A stretch of 64,000 nt of DNA. Source: Cephalopachus bancanus (Eukaryota; Chordata; Mammalia; Primates; Tarsiidae). Below the pieces are notes generated by a model, which saw nothing but the letters and a program-made list of their open reading frames with translations, made no database searches and was not told the DNA's origin. Below, piece by piece: positions 24,679-35,939 of this stretch. The translations under genes were made by a program, and so were the position numbers. Numbering within the stretch: the stretch's first letter is position 1; every line of letters starts with the position of its first letter. The DNA is taken from assembly GCA_027257055.1 (NCBI GenBank), contig JAPVLO010000133.1, forward strand, positions 1,860,001-1,924,000, given 5' to 3'.

Positions 24679-25259
24679 TCAACCCAGACAATTAGCTTCT
24701 TTCTTCTTAGAGAAGCTTACTCAATTATTGATAAGCTATAATTGTTGAAATGTTTCTTTTTTCTAATGAATAAAATATGCCTATTTATAACCTTAATGTA
24801 CTGATACTTATTCTATTTCCTCAAATTGCATCACATAAGCAGTAGAACTTGTCTTCTAGATCTATGGTAAGTTCTTTTTCTTTTTTGTGCTGGGAAATTC
24901 TGAACAGATGAAATTCCTTTCTGAGATAGTCCATAGGCATAGATTTTTAAAAGTCTGTGGTTTAAATAATATGGGCCACAGAATTTCTAATATTATCTGA
25001 AAATACTTTCTTTTCTTTCCTAGCCTTTATTTTCTACTGCTGTGGAGTGCTGCTACTTTATATGAGAGAAATTCCACTGCTACTTTGTATGAGAGAAAAT
25101 CCTTCAAGTAAGTGAAGAGGGATTCTATGGTACCTGTCTTATAACTTTTCTACCACCCAAATCTTCTTTTACATGACTCTACAACTCAGATTCCTTTAAT
25201 AGTATTTCTTGTGTCAAGTCTCTGAATCTGATCATCTTAGTGAACATTCTTTTCATTAT
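24677..25259. other. Unassigned sequence with a local duplication
   Basis: The 22-bp motif CTGCTACTTTATATGAGAGAAA at 25,050-25,071 recurs at 25,077-25,098 with a single mismatch (27-bp period). Otherwise unassigned. Confidence 0.6.
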
Positions 25260-25440
25260 AGAACTGAATAATTACTGAGATCTACTCTATGACAAATACT
25301 GGTAACGAAGATCAAAGATGAGTGAGTTTTAATTCCTGGTTTCCAGGAACTTAGAACCCAAATAGTGGCTAAGGAAATATGCATCTTGATATACAAATTG
25401 CAGTATAGGTTGACAAGTTCTGGTTTCAACCAGTATAGGC
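25260..25440 (-). mobile_element. L2 LINE 3' fragment
   Basis: Antisense L2 order: AATAATTACTGAGATCTACTC, ACAAATACTGGTAACGAAG, ATCAAAGATGAGTGAG, then TTTCCAGGAACTTAGAACCC. This is the diverged equivalent of the L2 terminal segment. Confidence 0.65.
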
Positions 25441-26129
25441 TAAGTTATGTCAGTAAAAGCATTACAAAACAAAACAAACAAACAAATGTGGTGATTTAAG
25501 CAAAAAAAGGAATGATGCTTATTGTAGTCATGTGGGAACCCAGATTGATGGAGCAACTACTATTGCAAACATTGGCACTCACCCTGTTAGGGTGGAAAGA
25601 ACATTCTGGATGTCTCAAACCAGCAACTGGGTGCTTTAGCTCAGAATCTGCATACATCAATTTCACTTCCTACTCTCTGGCTGGATGCAGTCTAACCCAA
25701 TCACAAGAATGCTAGCAAATACAAATCCCAGGAAATACAACCTTCTTGTGTCTCTTAGAGAAGGATAGTGTGGTGGAAATATGCAATTATTGTTGTTTTC
25801 TGCGTCTTCTCTACTTGTAGGACACAGAAGGTGTCGGGAAATTGAAGAATAGAACAGATATAGAATCTAGCAACTTGAAATGAAATTCACCATCTCTTTT
25901 TCCTATTGACACTATCAGTGGTACATTTAGAAATCAGAAACATACAAACATTTAAAAAAATTTGTGGTGACACAAAGAGAAACTTTACATTAATTAGAAC
26001 GAATAGAATGAACAGTTGTTCAAAACTAAAGGTCTTTTTTAAAGATGAAAAATTATACCTTTATTTATGAAGGAAGCAGGCAAATGCTTGCATCATTTTT
26101 TTAAATCAAATATGTACTGGTTGCCTGTA
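25441..26129. other. Unassigned sequence
   Basis: Contains a short (AAAC)n-like run at about 25,469-25,487. The moderate-GC part at 25,530-25,760 looks like old repeat but is not assigned. Confidence 0.4.
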
Positions 26130-26520
26130 TATGGGAGGAAATATTGTTAGCACTGGTGATACAGACAATATGGCTGTCCTGAAGGAGCTTATATTTTACT
26201 TGGGCTATACCAATAATCATACATTAAACAAATGAGTATATAAAATGTCTGGGAACAATGCATGCTACACTGGAGCATAAAGCAGAGTGAGGATGGATAA
26301 TGACAATGAGAAGGGTGACAAGATATAGGATACAAAATGTCATTATGATTACAAGATATTTTAGAAGGGAACCAATAGAAATGAGAGAGGGGGTAGGTTG
26401 CCATGTACTCTTTGGAAAGGAAGATTATTTCAGGTGGAATAACAACATAGGCCCTAATTCAAGAACCCTAAATCAAAGGGGTTAGTGGGTTTTGAATAGG
26501 GTGAACAAGTGAGGTGGAAA
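26130..26520 (-). mobile_element. L2 LINE fragment
   Basis: Antisense L2: GGTGATACAGACAATATGGC, CTGAAGGAGCTTATATTTTA, AGTGAGGATGGATAATGA, then a purine-rich ORF-proximal part. The order matches an L2 3' segment read backwards. No reading frame survives. Confidence 0.7.
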
Positions 26521-26675
26521 AAGCTAAAGATGGAAAAAGCTAAAATTAGACCTGTTAAACTTAGAGAATTGAATTCACTCACCAAGTTCCTATTACTATT
26601 ATCTTTTAGCTATGATTTTCCATCTGGACCCCATGGGTTCTCACTGTGCATGTGATGGGGTAGGGAATTGGGTGA

Positions 26676-27332
26676 TGTGATGTTTAATCTTATGTGTCAA
26701 CTTGACTGGGTTAACATATGCCCAGATAGTTGGAGATAAAGAGGAGATTAGCATTTAAAACAGTGGGCTGAGTAAGGAAGAATCTATCTAACCAATGAAG
26801 GTGGCATCATTCTATCTGTTGGGGATCCAAATAGAACAAAAAGATGGAAGAAGGACCACATCTTCCTCTTCTTGAGCTTGGACATCTTGAGCTTGGACAT
26901 CTTCTTGAGCTTCTCCTGCCCTCAGACATCAGAGCTCCCTTTTCTTGGGTTTTTGGACTTTTAAACAAAAAGCAGAATTTCCTCCCCTCCTTTTCAGCCC
27001 CTTAACTTTGGATTGAGAGTTGCATCATCAGCTCCCCTGTTCTCAGACCTCCAGACTCAGACTGAATACATGGCTGGCTTTCCTAGCTTATGGGTGACAT
27101 ATGGAGTTTTTCATCTTTCATGATTCTATAAGTCAATTTCCATAATACATTTCCTTCTATCTGTTATCTATCTATCTATCTATCTATCTATCATCAATCT
27201 ATATCTATCTACCTATCATCTCTCTTCCTCTCTCTTTCTCTCTCTCTCTCTCTCTCTGCCTATCAATCTGCCTCTCTGTCTTTCTATCTAGCCTATCAGT
27301 TCCATTTTGTCTGGAGTTCCCTGACTAATACA
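26676..27332 (+). mobile_element. Solo ERVL-type LTR (MLT2-like)
   Basis: Begins TGTGATGTTTAATCTTATGTG with TCAACTTGACTGGG and ends CTGGAGTTCCCTGACTAATACA, the terminal blocks of a common mammalian ERVL LTR; assignment to MLT2 is from memory. Adjacent 5-mers GGTGA (26,671) and GGTGG (27,333) could be the target duplication. Internal features are a perfect tandem of CTTGAGCTTGGACAT (26,871-26,900) and an expanded simple repeat near the 3' end. No internal retroviral sequence flanks it, so it is a solo LTR. Confidence 0.82.
27164..27258 (+). repeat. (TATC)n and (TC)n microsatellite inside the LTR
   Basis: Seven or more TATC units at 27,164-27,193, a mixed TATC/ACC middle, then a long CT run to 27,258. 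It lies just upstream of the LTR terminus. Confidence 0.95.
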
Positions 27333-27460
27333 GGTGGTGTGGTAGAAATTCAAAAACCACAGGCTAGGAATGGTGAATCTTCTTAGAGTGTTATTTCATT
27401 GGAAGTTTAGTAATTGGAACATTACATTTATTTTAAGGGCAAATAAAATTATGGTGTTTA

Positions 27461-27613
27461 TCAGTACTTTTTAATTTGATGTGTATGCAAATAACCTGAA
27501 GATCTTATTAAAATACAGATTAGGATTCAATACTTCAGAGATTTATACTTCCAAGTAAGCTCCCAGGTAATGCTGATACTGCAGCACCACAGATCATTGT
27601 TAGAGCAGCAAGG
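27461..27613 (+). mobile_element. MER5A (non-autonomous hAT-Charlie)
   Basis: Diverged copy with the landmark order CTTATTAAAATACAGATT, AGTAAGCTCCCAGGTAATGCTGATACTGC and GCACCACAGATCATTG. The terminal inverted repeats are worn. Ancient eutherian DNA transposon; non-coding. Confidence 0.72.
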
Positions 27614-29011
27614 GTTTATAATGCAATATTTATAATTTTTTTAACTAAAAATTAAAATAACTTGTGGTGGGGTACTTTGGGATAACCTCATATATCCAAA
27701 ACTGTGTATTTATATTCCTCTGGCCATTAAACGATACATATAGTTTTTAAAAAGTTCAAAAGACTTTTTCTTTTAAAATAATAGAGATTTTCACTTGTGA
27801 TTAGGACTGCACCCACCAGATGGTAATAGTGCATGCAGTTGTAGCATGCGGATAACCAAGTCAACTCTGTAATGCATTGTTATAGAAGCAGTATTAGCAA
27901 TTAACTATCTTTCACGAGCTTTTCTAATAAACACTTGAAATATATATTTTAAAATAATGAATTGAAAAGTCAGTTTTTCCCACTGCACATTTCAGAAATT
28001 ATAGAAATATCTGTATTGAAATAACCAAACAAGGCATCTATTAATCAATTTTTTTTCTATATAAGCACTTGTGATCAACTCTATCAATAAAAAAAAAAAT
28101 CTAGGTTAGTAGGGGGATTTTTATTCCTGTCAAAGTGTGAAACTGACTTTACATCTTCTGGTATGAATCTCAGCTTAGAACAGCCCATATATCCCATCTA
28201 CCAAAAACAGGCTCAATCAACCTTAATTAACTTATATGCTTCATCAGGGAGAAGCATCCTTTTGATTTATTAATAGGTCTCTAGAGAGCAAATTAGCTTC
28301 CTTAGCAATTTCTGACACGCTTTGAATCACAGCACAAATAGAAAAGTTTTCCTGCTAGCTCTGTATCTGACTTTGATAAATCCAACTCTTTAAAGCTAAA
28401 AAATTATTTTACATCATGGAATGGGTATGGAGACAACTGCAGAACTATAGAGATTTTAGAATAATCTAACCCAAATCATAACTTGTTATTTAATTGAGAA
28501 AGTGGCAAGCCCAGAGAATTTAAGTGAACTACACAAGTTTCCATACTGGCTAATGCTTTTATTCATAATGCAGAATTATTTATTATGACAGCCCAGATTT
28601 TGGGACTCACTGTCCTATGAAACCACGCCGCTGCTCTCTCCACTGTTCTATTAGGGGTTCTTGTAACAAAATTGACCTCCTACATAGTCCTTAATAACTT
28701 GTGGTAGGGCACCTTAATACCTTAATATATTAAAACTAAAGGTATTTATCCACTTGAAAGTATAAAATAAACATATCCCTTTGTGAACTCCATGAATTTA
28801 TTGACAATACAGCATAAAACAATTAATCATATGATTATGACAGTAATGATATTTTTCACATAGCATATGTGTATTTTCATTCTACTAAAGAAAAGTATGG
28901 TCATAATCTTTGATTCATTGTTGTTCACTTACTGCAAGCACCATACACACTTACCCAATTTCTCTCTCTTTATGCTAACGTTCTGAGACATGGGATGATG
29001 AGTTTTAGTAG
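27614..29011. other. Unassigned AT-rich stretch
   Basis: No repeat or gene recognised. Confidence 0.45.
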
Positions 29012-29023
29012 TATATTTTTTTT

Positions 29024-29287
29024 TTGAGTTGGAGTCTCACTCTGTCGCCCATACTGGAGTGCGGTGGCATGCTCCCGGCCGCCGCAGCATCGACCTGCTG
29101 GGCTCCGGCGATCCTTCCGCTTCAGCCTTCTAAGTAGCCAGAATTACAGGCATGCGGCTGATTTTTTGATTTATTGTAGAGATGAGGTCTCGCTGCCCAG
29201 GCGGGTCTTGAACCCGCGGGCTCATGCAATCCACTCACCTCAGCCTCCCAAAGGCGCGGGATTACAGGCTGAGCCACCGAGCCCGGC
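29024..29287 (-). mobile_element. Alu SINE (young-type left arm)
   Basis: Antisense; T-run then GAGTTGGAGTCTCACTCTGTC, ending GAGCCACCGAGCCCGGC. The T-rich direct repeat TATATTTTTTTT occurs at 29,012-29,023 and 29,288-29,299. It carries the shortened left arm (GGGCAGCGAG on its own strand) and a B-box arm that pairs GCGGG with CCCGC. The CpG sites are well preserved. An internal deletion shortens the middle (CATGCGGCTGATT), making it about 265 bp. Confidence 0.95.
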
Positions 29288-29299
29288 TATATTTTTTTT

Positions 29300-29937
29300 C
29301 TAGCTATAACAGAGCGGCATACAGTACTAAATCAGGGAAATGGCTCTTTCTCGCCTTCTGACCCTCTGTGGCAAAGTTAATCAGTGGCAGAGTAACAGAC
29401 TAGGGTCAGACACTCAAAAAGGCATTCTCTGAGGTGAAACAGATGAGGAAACCCTAATTGTGGCAGAGTAAAGCATAGGTCTGAGGGAAGCTGAGGTGAC
29501 GCTTTGGGATAGTCATAGACTGCAGTTCAGCCAGAACTAGATGAGGAAGAGAGGCAGAACTCCAGTGACAGGGGTGTCCATCTGTGATGAATGGTGTCAT
29601 CCTCTCTACCCTTATGCAAATTCACAGGCTAGTTTCTTCTTACCCAGATTACTTACTCCCAACTGGATTTAGTCACATGCTCAAAGTTATTTTCAGAGAC
29701 TTTAAATTTCACCTCAATTAGGGGTTTGTAACTTTCTAACTTCAACAAATTAGGTCAGTATTCCAACCAGCACACACAGGATTTCAAATTTTTTGTTTTT
29801 ATTTCTAAAAACAAGACTCATTCCAGTTATGCAGTCATTTTTGGTTTTGTTGAGAATAAAAAAGTACTTCCTTGAGGATTTTCAGACATATTCCAGTTAC
29901 ACAATCTATGAATATGAAAACCAAGTGCAATAACTCT
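29300..29937. other. Unassigned sequence
   Basis: Moderate AT content; no gene or repeat recognised. Confidence 0.45.
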
Positions 29938-30060
29938 ACTACTACTGATTGACTACATGGCCTTGGGCAAGAAACTTAGCATCTGTGTACCTCTATTTCC
30001 TTATTTTGAACATAAACTTTAGAAGCCCTAATAAGAATTGACTCTATGTAGTTCAGTAAA
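29938..30060 (+). mobile_element. MIR SINE
   Basis: The MIR core-tail block is clear: GACTACATGGCCTTGGGCAAG, AAACTTAGCATCTGTGTACC and TATTTCCTTATTTTGAACAT. Ancient tRNA-derived SINE; the 5' tRNA-like part is not recognisable. Confidence 0.78.
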
Positions 30061-30758
30061 TATTCAGAAATTTCAAAAATAGTATGTAGGTATTGATTTT
30101 AAAATGCACAGACAGCAGCATCTTTCCATGGCTGTAACTTCCCAGTAACATTCATTCTGATAGTCCTGTAGAAAATGAATTCAGCATCCAGTCCTCTACT
30201 TCCCCTCTCCATTTTTTTTATTGCTTCTCCTCCCTGCAAGGAAATCAGTGAGGGATAGCACAGTATTTTGCGTGGGGTAAGTTTTATTGGCCTTTAGATA
30301 TTTAGACTCTTTGCCCGGGGAAAATTAGAAAAAATCTATTCCTCTTTCAACACAAGATGAAAATTATTGTTCAGCAATACATGCATGAAGAAATCTGACA
30401 TTAAATTTGCTATTTTTATCCAAAGAAATACACTCAACATTCTACTTATAGGTTATCCAAAGTAAGCCCAAACTTAAGAGAAATGTAATCTTTATACCCT
30501 GGTCTTCTCTTATGTTTACTTCCAGGTTGTCTTTAGATCACACTTTCTGTTTTCCTTCAGAACTGCATTGTTTTAAATTTGAATTTATCAGTGCTTGTTT
30601 ATTTTCCTGAGTTGTTAAAGTTTCTATTTTGATGAGAAAGTTGAGGTTAATATTACACATTTGTGACACACCACATTCAAATTGCAACTGGCTAGTGAAG
30701 AGAAATTCAAATAGAATACTATATCTCATTAAGCCAAAACTTCAATGCCTCGTTTCTA
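30061..30758. other. Unassigned AT-rich sequence
   Basis: No repeat or gene recognised. Confidence 0.45.
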
Positions 30759-30769
30759 AGAGACATTTT

Positions 30770-31055
30770 GTCCGACTTGGTGGCTCAGCCTGTAATTCCG
30801 CGCCTTGGGAGACCGAGGTGAGTGAATTGCCTGAGCCCGCGGGTTCGAGATCACCTGGGCAGCGAGACCTCATCTCTACAATAAATTAAAAAATCAGCCG
30901 GGCGTGGTAGCGCATACCTGTAATTCCGGCTACTTGGAAGGCTGAGGCGGAAGGATCGCCGGAGCCCAGCAGGTCGATGCTGCGGCGGCCGGGAGCATGC
31001 CACTGCACTCCAGTCTGGGTGACAGAGTGAGACTCCAACTCAAAAAAAAAAAAAA
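30770..31055 (+). mobile_element. Alu SINE with AG-expanded tail
   Basis: Starts GTCCGACTTGGTGGCTCAGCC, ends GAGACTCCAACTC plus A(13). It has the shortened left arm (GGGCAGCGAGACC) and B box GGTTCGAGATC. The direct repeat AGAGACATTTT (30,759-30,769) is matched at 31,073-31,083 with one mismatch, beyond the AG tract. CpG-rich, so relatively young. Confidence 0.95.
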
Positions 31056-31077
31056 GAGAGAGAGAGAGCGAGAGAGA
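31055..31077 (+). repeat. (AG)n tract at Alu tail
   Basis: About eleven AG units with one C, lying between the Alu poly(A) and the 3' target duplication, so it grew after or during insertion. Confidence 0.9.
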
Positions 31078-31083
31078 CACTTT

Positions 31084-33599
31084 AATCCACATTGCTAAAG
31101 AATGAAATAATGTCTTCAAGAAGTACATCTAGATGTCTGTCTGCAAATTTTAAGTAGGCTTTTCCAATTTTATCTCAGTGGGATAGAAAACTATCTTTAA
31201 AGCCGAAATTCAAAGGCAGATAATACAGCTTACATATTTTAGTTTTCTTGATTACTGATTGGTTCATAACCCAGATGAGTCATTCAGTAAAACTTTACTT
31301 CTACATGTCACACCTCATTTACAGTTTCTACTTATATTTCCTGAGATAATATTTCCCTGATTACTTGGGTTTAAATATCCTTCCAATTCTTTCCAAGTAT
31401 TGATGAAAATGCTAGATAGAAATATAATGTTTACACATCAAATAGCTTTGATTTGAATTCAAATATTATATCACATGTTTGCCAATTTTTCTATGAATAT
31501 TTAATCTAGATATTAAGAATCCTTGGATTATCTCAATCTGCAAATCCCTCACCTAGTCCATAAGTGTGAAACATTTTCCATTTGACAACAACGTAAGTAC
31601 AAGTTTCTCTTTTCAGTCTCCAGAGTCCCTCAGTTGTCCTGAGACTCCACTGTCTGTGTTAACTCCATTGTCCTTTACTAAATAATAAAGATGACTTCTC
31701 ATTTAGTACTGACTCCAATATGCAACCTGCATGAGGTCTCTGAGTTTGCAGGAATACCCTCTGTTCAATGCAGCTGAACTGCCATTTCTTCCATCTGTTT
31801 CACACACTCCAATTGCTTTATTTGTATTCCACTTTGTATCTTGTCTTCTGAGAACACAGAGGTGAAAACAGACTTGCTGCTTGCTCATCCTAAACAAGTC
31901 TAAACTCTCACTATTGTTTTTACTTTTATTTTTCATCAGTCAAAAGAGGGATTTGATTCTTTGAATTTAGATGGCCATTGTTTCTCTCTTTCTGTGTTTT
32001 CCTTTTTCTCATCAGAAAATTACTACCCATTTTCCATTTTATTCGTTTCTTTCTCGTGTTTTTCCAATCCCCCTGTTTCTTTCATTCCTCCTCCCCGTTG
32101 CAGTACTCCAAACTTTTCCTCATTACTTGTTTTACATGTTTAGATCATTATTGGAAGTGCTATCTTAAGCTGTTGTAAGAAGTTCCAACTTCACAAAATG
32201 AAAAATCATGCTTATATTTTAAAAGTAAGACAGCTAAAGTGAGGCAGAGAACATTTGCATGAAAAATAGTTCTGTATTTCTTAAATTATTTCTGTCAGAA
32301 CACAGGTAGTGTGTGTTGTAAACACTTTCCTATAATACAATATGCACTGAATTGCCACTTTTATTGCCCGCAAATGGGAGAATGAAATAATAGTTGAGGG
32401 AATGAAAATTACTGACCGATTGTGTTGATTATATACATTTGCTATGGGGTATTCTACATAGGACTGATGTGGAATCCACCCAACCATTTCATTCTATGAA
32501 GAGAAAAAAAAATTATAAACCCACCATGCTCAGTATCCCCTAAACTTTTAAAATAGAAATAAATAGATTTTATGACTCTTTTTCTTAACCCTGATAAAAT
32601 AAAATGTTCATAGCAGGGTGTCTGGTAACAAACTGTCTTCTGAAATTGCGACAGGACATTCTACATGCCTACTGGCCATTTTATTTAATGGGATTTTTAT
32701 TAGTGTACACACACTAGTTATTTAAACCACAGGGGTCTTTGCAGGTATAGGCACAAAGAAAAGACACAGAAAAAAACAAAAGCTAAAATTTCAGATTTTT
32801 AAAAAAATTAGATAAGTACATTTTGTATTCATTTATTTAAATTACATTCCCACTAACTTGTTTTTCCAAAGCATTATGAGCAATATCACCTTTAACAGGT
32901 GCAAACCAATATTCAATATAAGGGATTTGTCTTAAATCATTCATCTCTCTCAATCACAAATATGGTAATGTTAGAAATAATTTGCAATTATGTTTTATTT
33001 AAGCCTGATAATAGGCACCTCTAGGTAAACAGAAATACAACTTATCTTTCTAAAATAAATTTGTTTTGCTATCTGCTACCATATTTTATTTTCTTAGAAT
33101 CTATGTAATGCCAAATGTGGGCATTATTCTTTAGTATCATACATGCATTATTATATTTGATACTCAAAAATCTCTCCTATAAGAATTTTGGAATTTTTAT
33201 TCAGCTTCATTTGAAAAACATGTGCTCAATGAGGTAATCCAAAGAGTCTATATTTCCATTAAACCAGCGTGTTAATGATCAAATTTTCCTTGATTTTTTC
33301 CTTTCTATATCTCAAACATTTCCTTAGAGTTTCAAACAAATGTTATATTTGAACTAAGATTTAAGATCGTTCACAGCATTGAATCATAATATAATTGAAA
33401 GGTTATTTTTGTGTGGTTATAAATTTTAATTTAAAAAGAGTGAATAAGACAAGTTTTAAGAAAAAAATTATTTTATTCCTCCTAGTAGTAGAATATATTA
33501 AACCCTAGTAGAATACATATTTGGGGCAAATTCTTCATGCTTTTCTCTGTCACTTTTACATTTTTTAATCTAAAAAAATTATATTATCTTAATTAGTCT
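31084..33599. other. Unassigned AT-rich stretch
   Basis: 2.5 kb with no repeat family or gene recognised. The pyrimidine-rich 31,975-32,110 part gives overlapping short frames in three registers, the signature of low complexity rather than coding. Confidence 0.45.
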
Positions 33600-33804
33600 A
33601 AAATTGTATATATTTATTGTGTCACATTTAAAGATACATATGCATTGTGAAATGAATAAATCTAGGAATTAACTTATGTATTACCTTACATATATTGTTT
33701 TGTGATGAGAACATTTAACATAACCTCTCTTAGCATTTTTCAGCCATACAATATAACGTTATTAACTCTAGTCACAATGTTATACTACAGTTCCCTTGAA
33801 CTTA
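33600..33804 (-). mobile_element. Old L1 (L1M-type) 3'UTR, left part
   Basis: Antisense L1M 3'UTR: TTGTATATATTTATTGTGTC, ACATATGCATTGTGAAATGA, TTTGTGATGAGAACATTTAA and ACTCTAGTCACAATGTTATAC, ending at CTTGAACTTA where the mariner was inserted. It continues at 34,371. Confidence 0.75.
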
Positions 33805-34370
33805 AAAAGGGATCCAAAGTAAACCAGAATTACCTTTTGGAGGGTGTACCCCTCTTAGTACAGGCTTCTTCTGCCAGGTAAATGTTCAAGGAATCCATCA
33901 GCATCTATGTACCAGCTAGCATCATTGTGAGAGGCCGCATTCTGCTTCAGTGAATTTTTTTTGGAGATTCTTTCAACACATTTGCCCTTTCATGATGGGT
34001 GATTACATGAGCAACTGCCCACACCACACTGAATGTTCAACAGTTTTTGACCAAAACCAGCATGACTTCCATGCCCCATCCTCCCTAATCACCCAATCTC
34101 CCCTCAATGCCTTTTTTTGTTTCCCTGGATGAAAAAAATCCTCAAAAGGAAATATTTTGCTGATGTGGACAAGGTGAAATGTAAAATGGCAGAAGTAGTA
34201 AAAGGCATCAAAACGGATGAGTTCAAAACCTAGGTTGTATAGTGGAAAAAGTGTCCTTATAGGTGTATTGCGTCAAATGGAAACTACTTTGAAGGTAACT
34301 GAAATTTAAACCTGTAAGAATAAATACACATTTTTAATAAATAAATTATGTGGTTTTGGGTTCTCCCTTG
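33805..34370 (+). mobile_element. Internally deleted mariner DNA transposon
   Basis: 566-bp element between TA dinucleotides (33,803-33,804 and 34,371-34,372). Its ends are related inverted repeats: AAAAGGGATCCAAAGTAA at the left against the complement of the right end, CAAGGGAGAACCCAAAACC. The interior holds the C-terminal part of a mariner-type transposase on the plus strand. At about a third to a half of usual mariner length it is a deletion derivative, possibly of the MARNA type (name uncertain). Confidence 0.8.
34040..34320 (+). pseudogene. Mariner transposase C-terminal remnant
   Basis: A short open stretch (to 34,132) reads FDQNQHDFHAPSSL...FFCFPG, recognisable as the region around the last catalytic aspartate of mariner (DD34D-type) transposases, normally followed by a lysine-rich helix. 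Here the SPD and CD/FF residues are not preserved and the frame stops at GGATGA. The following codons still resemble the family (KKSSKGN, MAEVVKGIKTDEFK by frame change). Not functional. The N-terminal helix-turn-helix region is deleted. Confidence 0.7.
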
Positions 34371-34565
34371 TATTTATCCAAACTGAAATTTGGACCAACA
34401 TCTCCCCAAACTTCACCCTCCTCAAATCGCTCCAGCCCCTGGAAACCACCTTTCTTTTCTCTAGTTTTGCGAGATCAACTTTTTCAGATCCAACATATAA
34501 ATAATAGGAAATTTTATAGTCTCTGAGTATTGAATTCCCTGCTTTAAGTGTTCCATGTTTCTGAA
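34371..34565 (-). mobile_element. Old L1 (L1M-type) 3'UTR, right part
   Basis: Resumes after the mariner: AACTGAAATTTGGACCAACATC, TCCCCAAACTTC, CCCCTGGAAACCACC and GATCCAACATATAAATAATAG, the standard L1M antisense sequence that follows the 33,600-33,804 segment in an uninterrupted element. Confidence 0.78.
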
Positions 34566-35560
34566 TGAATTTTGATTTACAATTCGGTGAGACTAGGCTA
34601 ACTTATAAATATATAACTCAAACCAAGCTACTTTTGACAGTCAAAAATGAGTGCAACTTACATCAGGTGGTAGATATTAATCAAGATTATCTTGGAATAG
34701 CCAAGAAGTATGTGCAACCTTAACTTCAGCAATAAACCTGTAACTCAGCTATTTCAAAATAGTGCAATACACAAGTATTTAAAATCAGATTAGGCAGAAT
34801 AGAAATTTACCCAACTAATATGTGTGATAATACACCATTAATAAAGTTCAAAAAATCTGCAAAATATGTGACTTGAACTAGATTTGAAAGATAGAGTTTT
34901 TACACAAGAGAAAAGAGGGGGAAAATGTTAGCAAAGGTAAAAAAAACTAATCAAAGGGAATAAAACTTAACTCTCGCATATTTTTCAAAATAGAAAAGAC
35001 TTCCAACTTGTGATCTTTTAAAAAAATGACCTTTTCCCTTTAAAAACTGTCACAATCATTTTAAGATGGCTATTACATGAGTCAGCATTTTGATATTCTC
35101 TGTATTCATCATCAGAAGAAAAGAGAAATAGCAACTCTGGATAATGTTTGCACAAGACATAAAAATAAGAGATGAAAAGCAACTACGAGGTGTTATAGGC
35201 TTTTTCTCTGCATTAGGCTATAAGATGATTTGAGAGCTGTGAGTGCCTGTGATTTTGGGGTCTCAACCTTTGATATGCAAGTCAACAGACACATGGGGAA
35301 ATGATTCTAACTTCAACAGCAATTCCTGAGTCATGGTTGTTGTAAATGTAAGCAGTATGACTTTTTGTGTGTGTGTGTGGTCTATCAAATTTACACAAAG
35401 TAAAGGAGGAACCATTGAAACAAAATACCTTAGTCATCCAATTCGATTTTCCAGTGATTACCAAGAGCATAAAAAAAGTTTACCTGTATCTTAATTCTAA
35501 AAAGACTTGGCTTACTGGCAAGAATGTCAAATAAACTAAAACCTGAATGTTCTGTCTAAG
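34566..35560. other. Unassigned AT-rich sequence
   Basis: No repeat or gene recognised except a short (TG)n at about 35,366-35,380. Confidence 0.45.
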
Positions 35561-35571
35561 AATCAAATAAG

Positions 35572-35644
35572 GGCAATCCCTTCAGGTCCCCTCCCACTAT
35601 GGGAGTTTTCCTGTCCTCTCAATAAATCCTGCTTTCAAAAAAAA
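35572..35644 (+). mobile_element. 73-bp polyadenylated retrocopy with 11-bp target duplication
   Basis: The segment starts GGCAATCCCTTCAGG, contains AATAAA (35,621-35,626) and ends in A(9) beginning eleven bases later. The perfect direct repeat AATCAAATAAG flanks it at 35,561-35,571 and 35,645-35,655. This is the structure of an L1-mobilised, severely 5'-truncated copy of a polyadenylated transcript. The TCCTCTCAATAAATCCTGC context resembles the R region of retroviral LTRs, so the parent may have been an LTR-terminated transcript. The source is not identified. Confidence 0.75.
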
Positions 35645-35655
35645 AATCAAATAAG

Positions 35656-35939
35656 TATAAAGATTAAGTTTTCTATTTTTTTATAGCATATAAATATTTT
35701 ATTTGACATAACAACTTAGTCTTGATGCAGAATGTCCTGAGTCCGTGCCTTAATCAGTATGGCTTGTTGTTTATTAAGCAGAGTAACTCAGGGAGTAAGG
35801 ATACAGGCTTTTCACTGAAATTCAGACTTTATCAGTGACTTGTTGCACATATGTGTTTAGTCAAGTGTTTAGGAAAGCGTTTGAAAAATGAACAAAATTG
35901 TTATATAATATCACGGTTAACTAATAATAAATTAAAATC
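35656..35939. other. Unassigned AT-rich sequence
   Basis: Nothing recognised. Confidence 0.45.

Noticed and set aside
31961..32178. Three overlapping 60-66 codon frames in all three plus-strand registers
   Set aside because: All three registers are open together because the stretch is pyrimidine-rich; no register has a recognisable motif.
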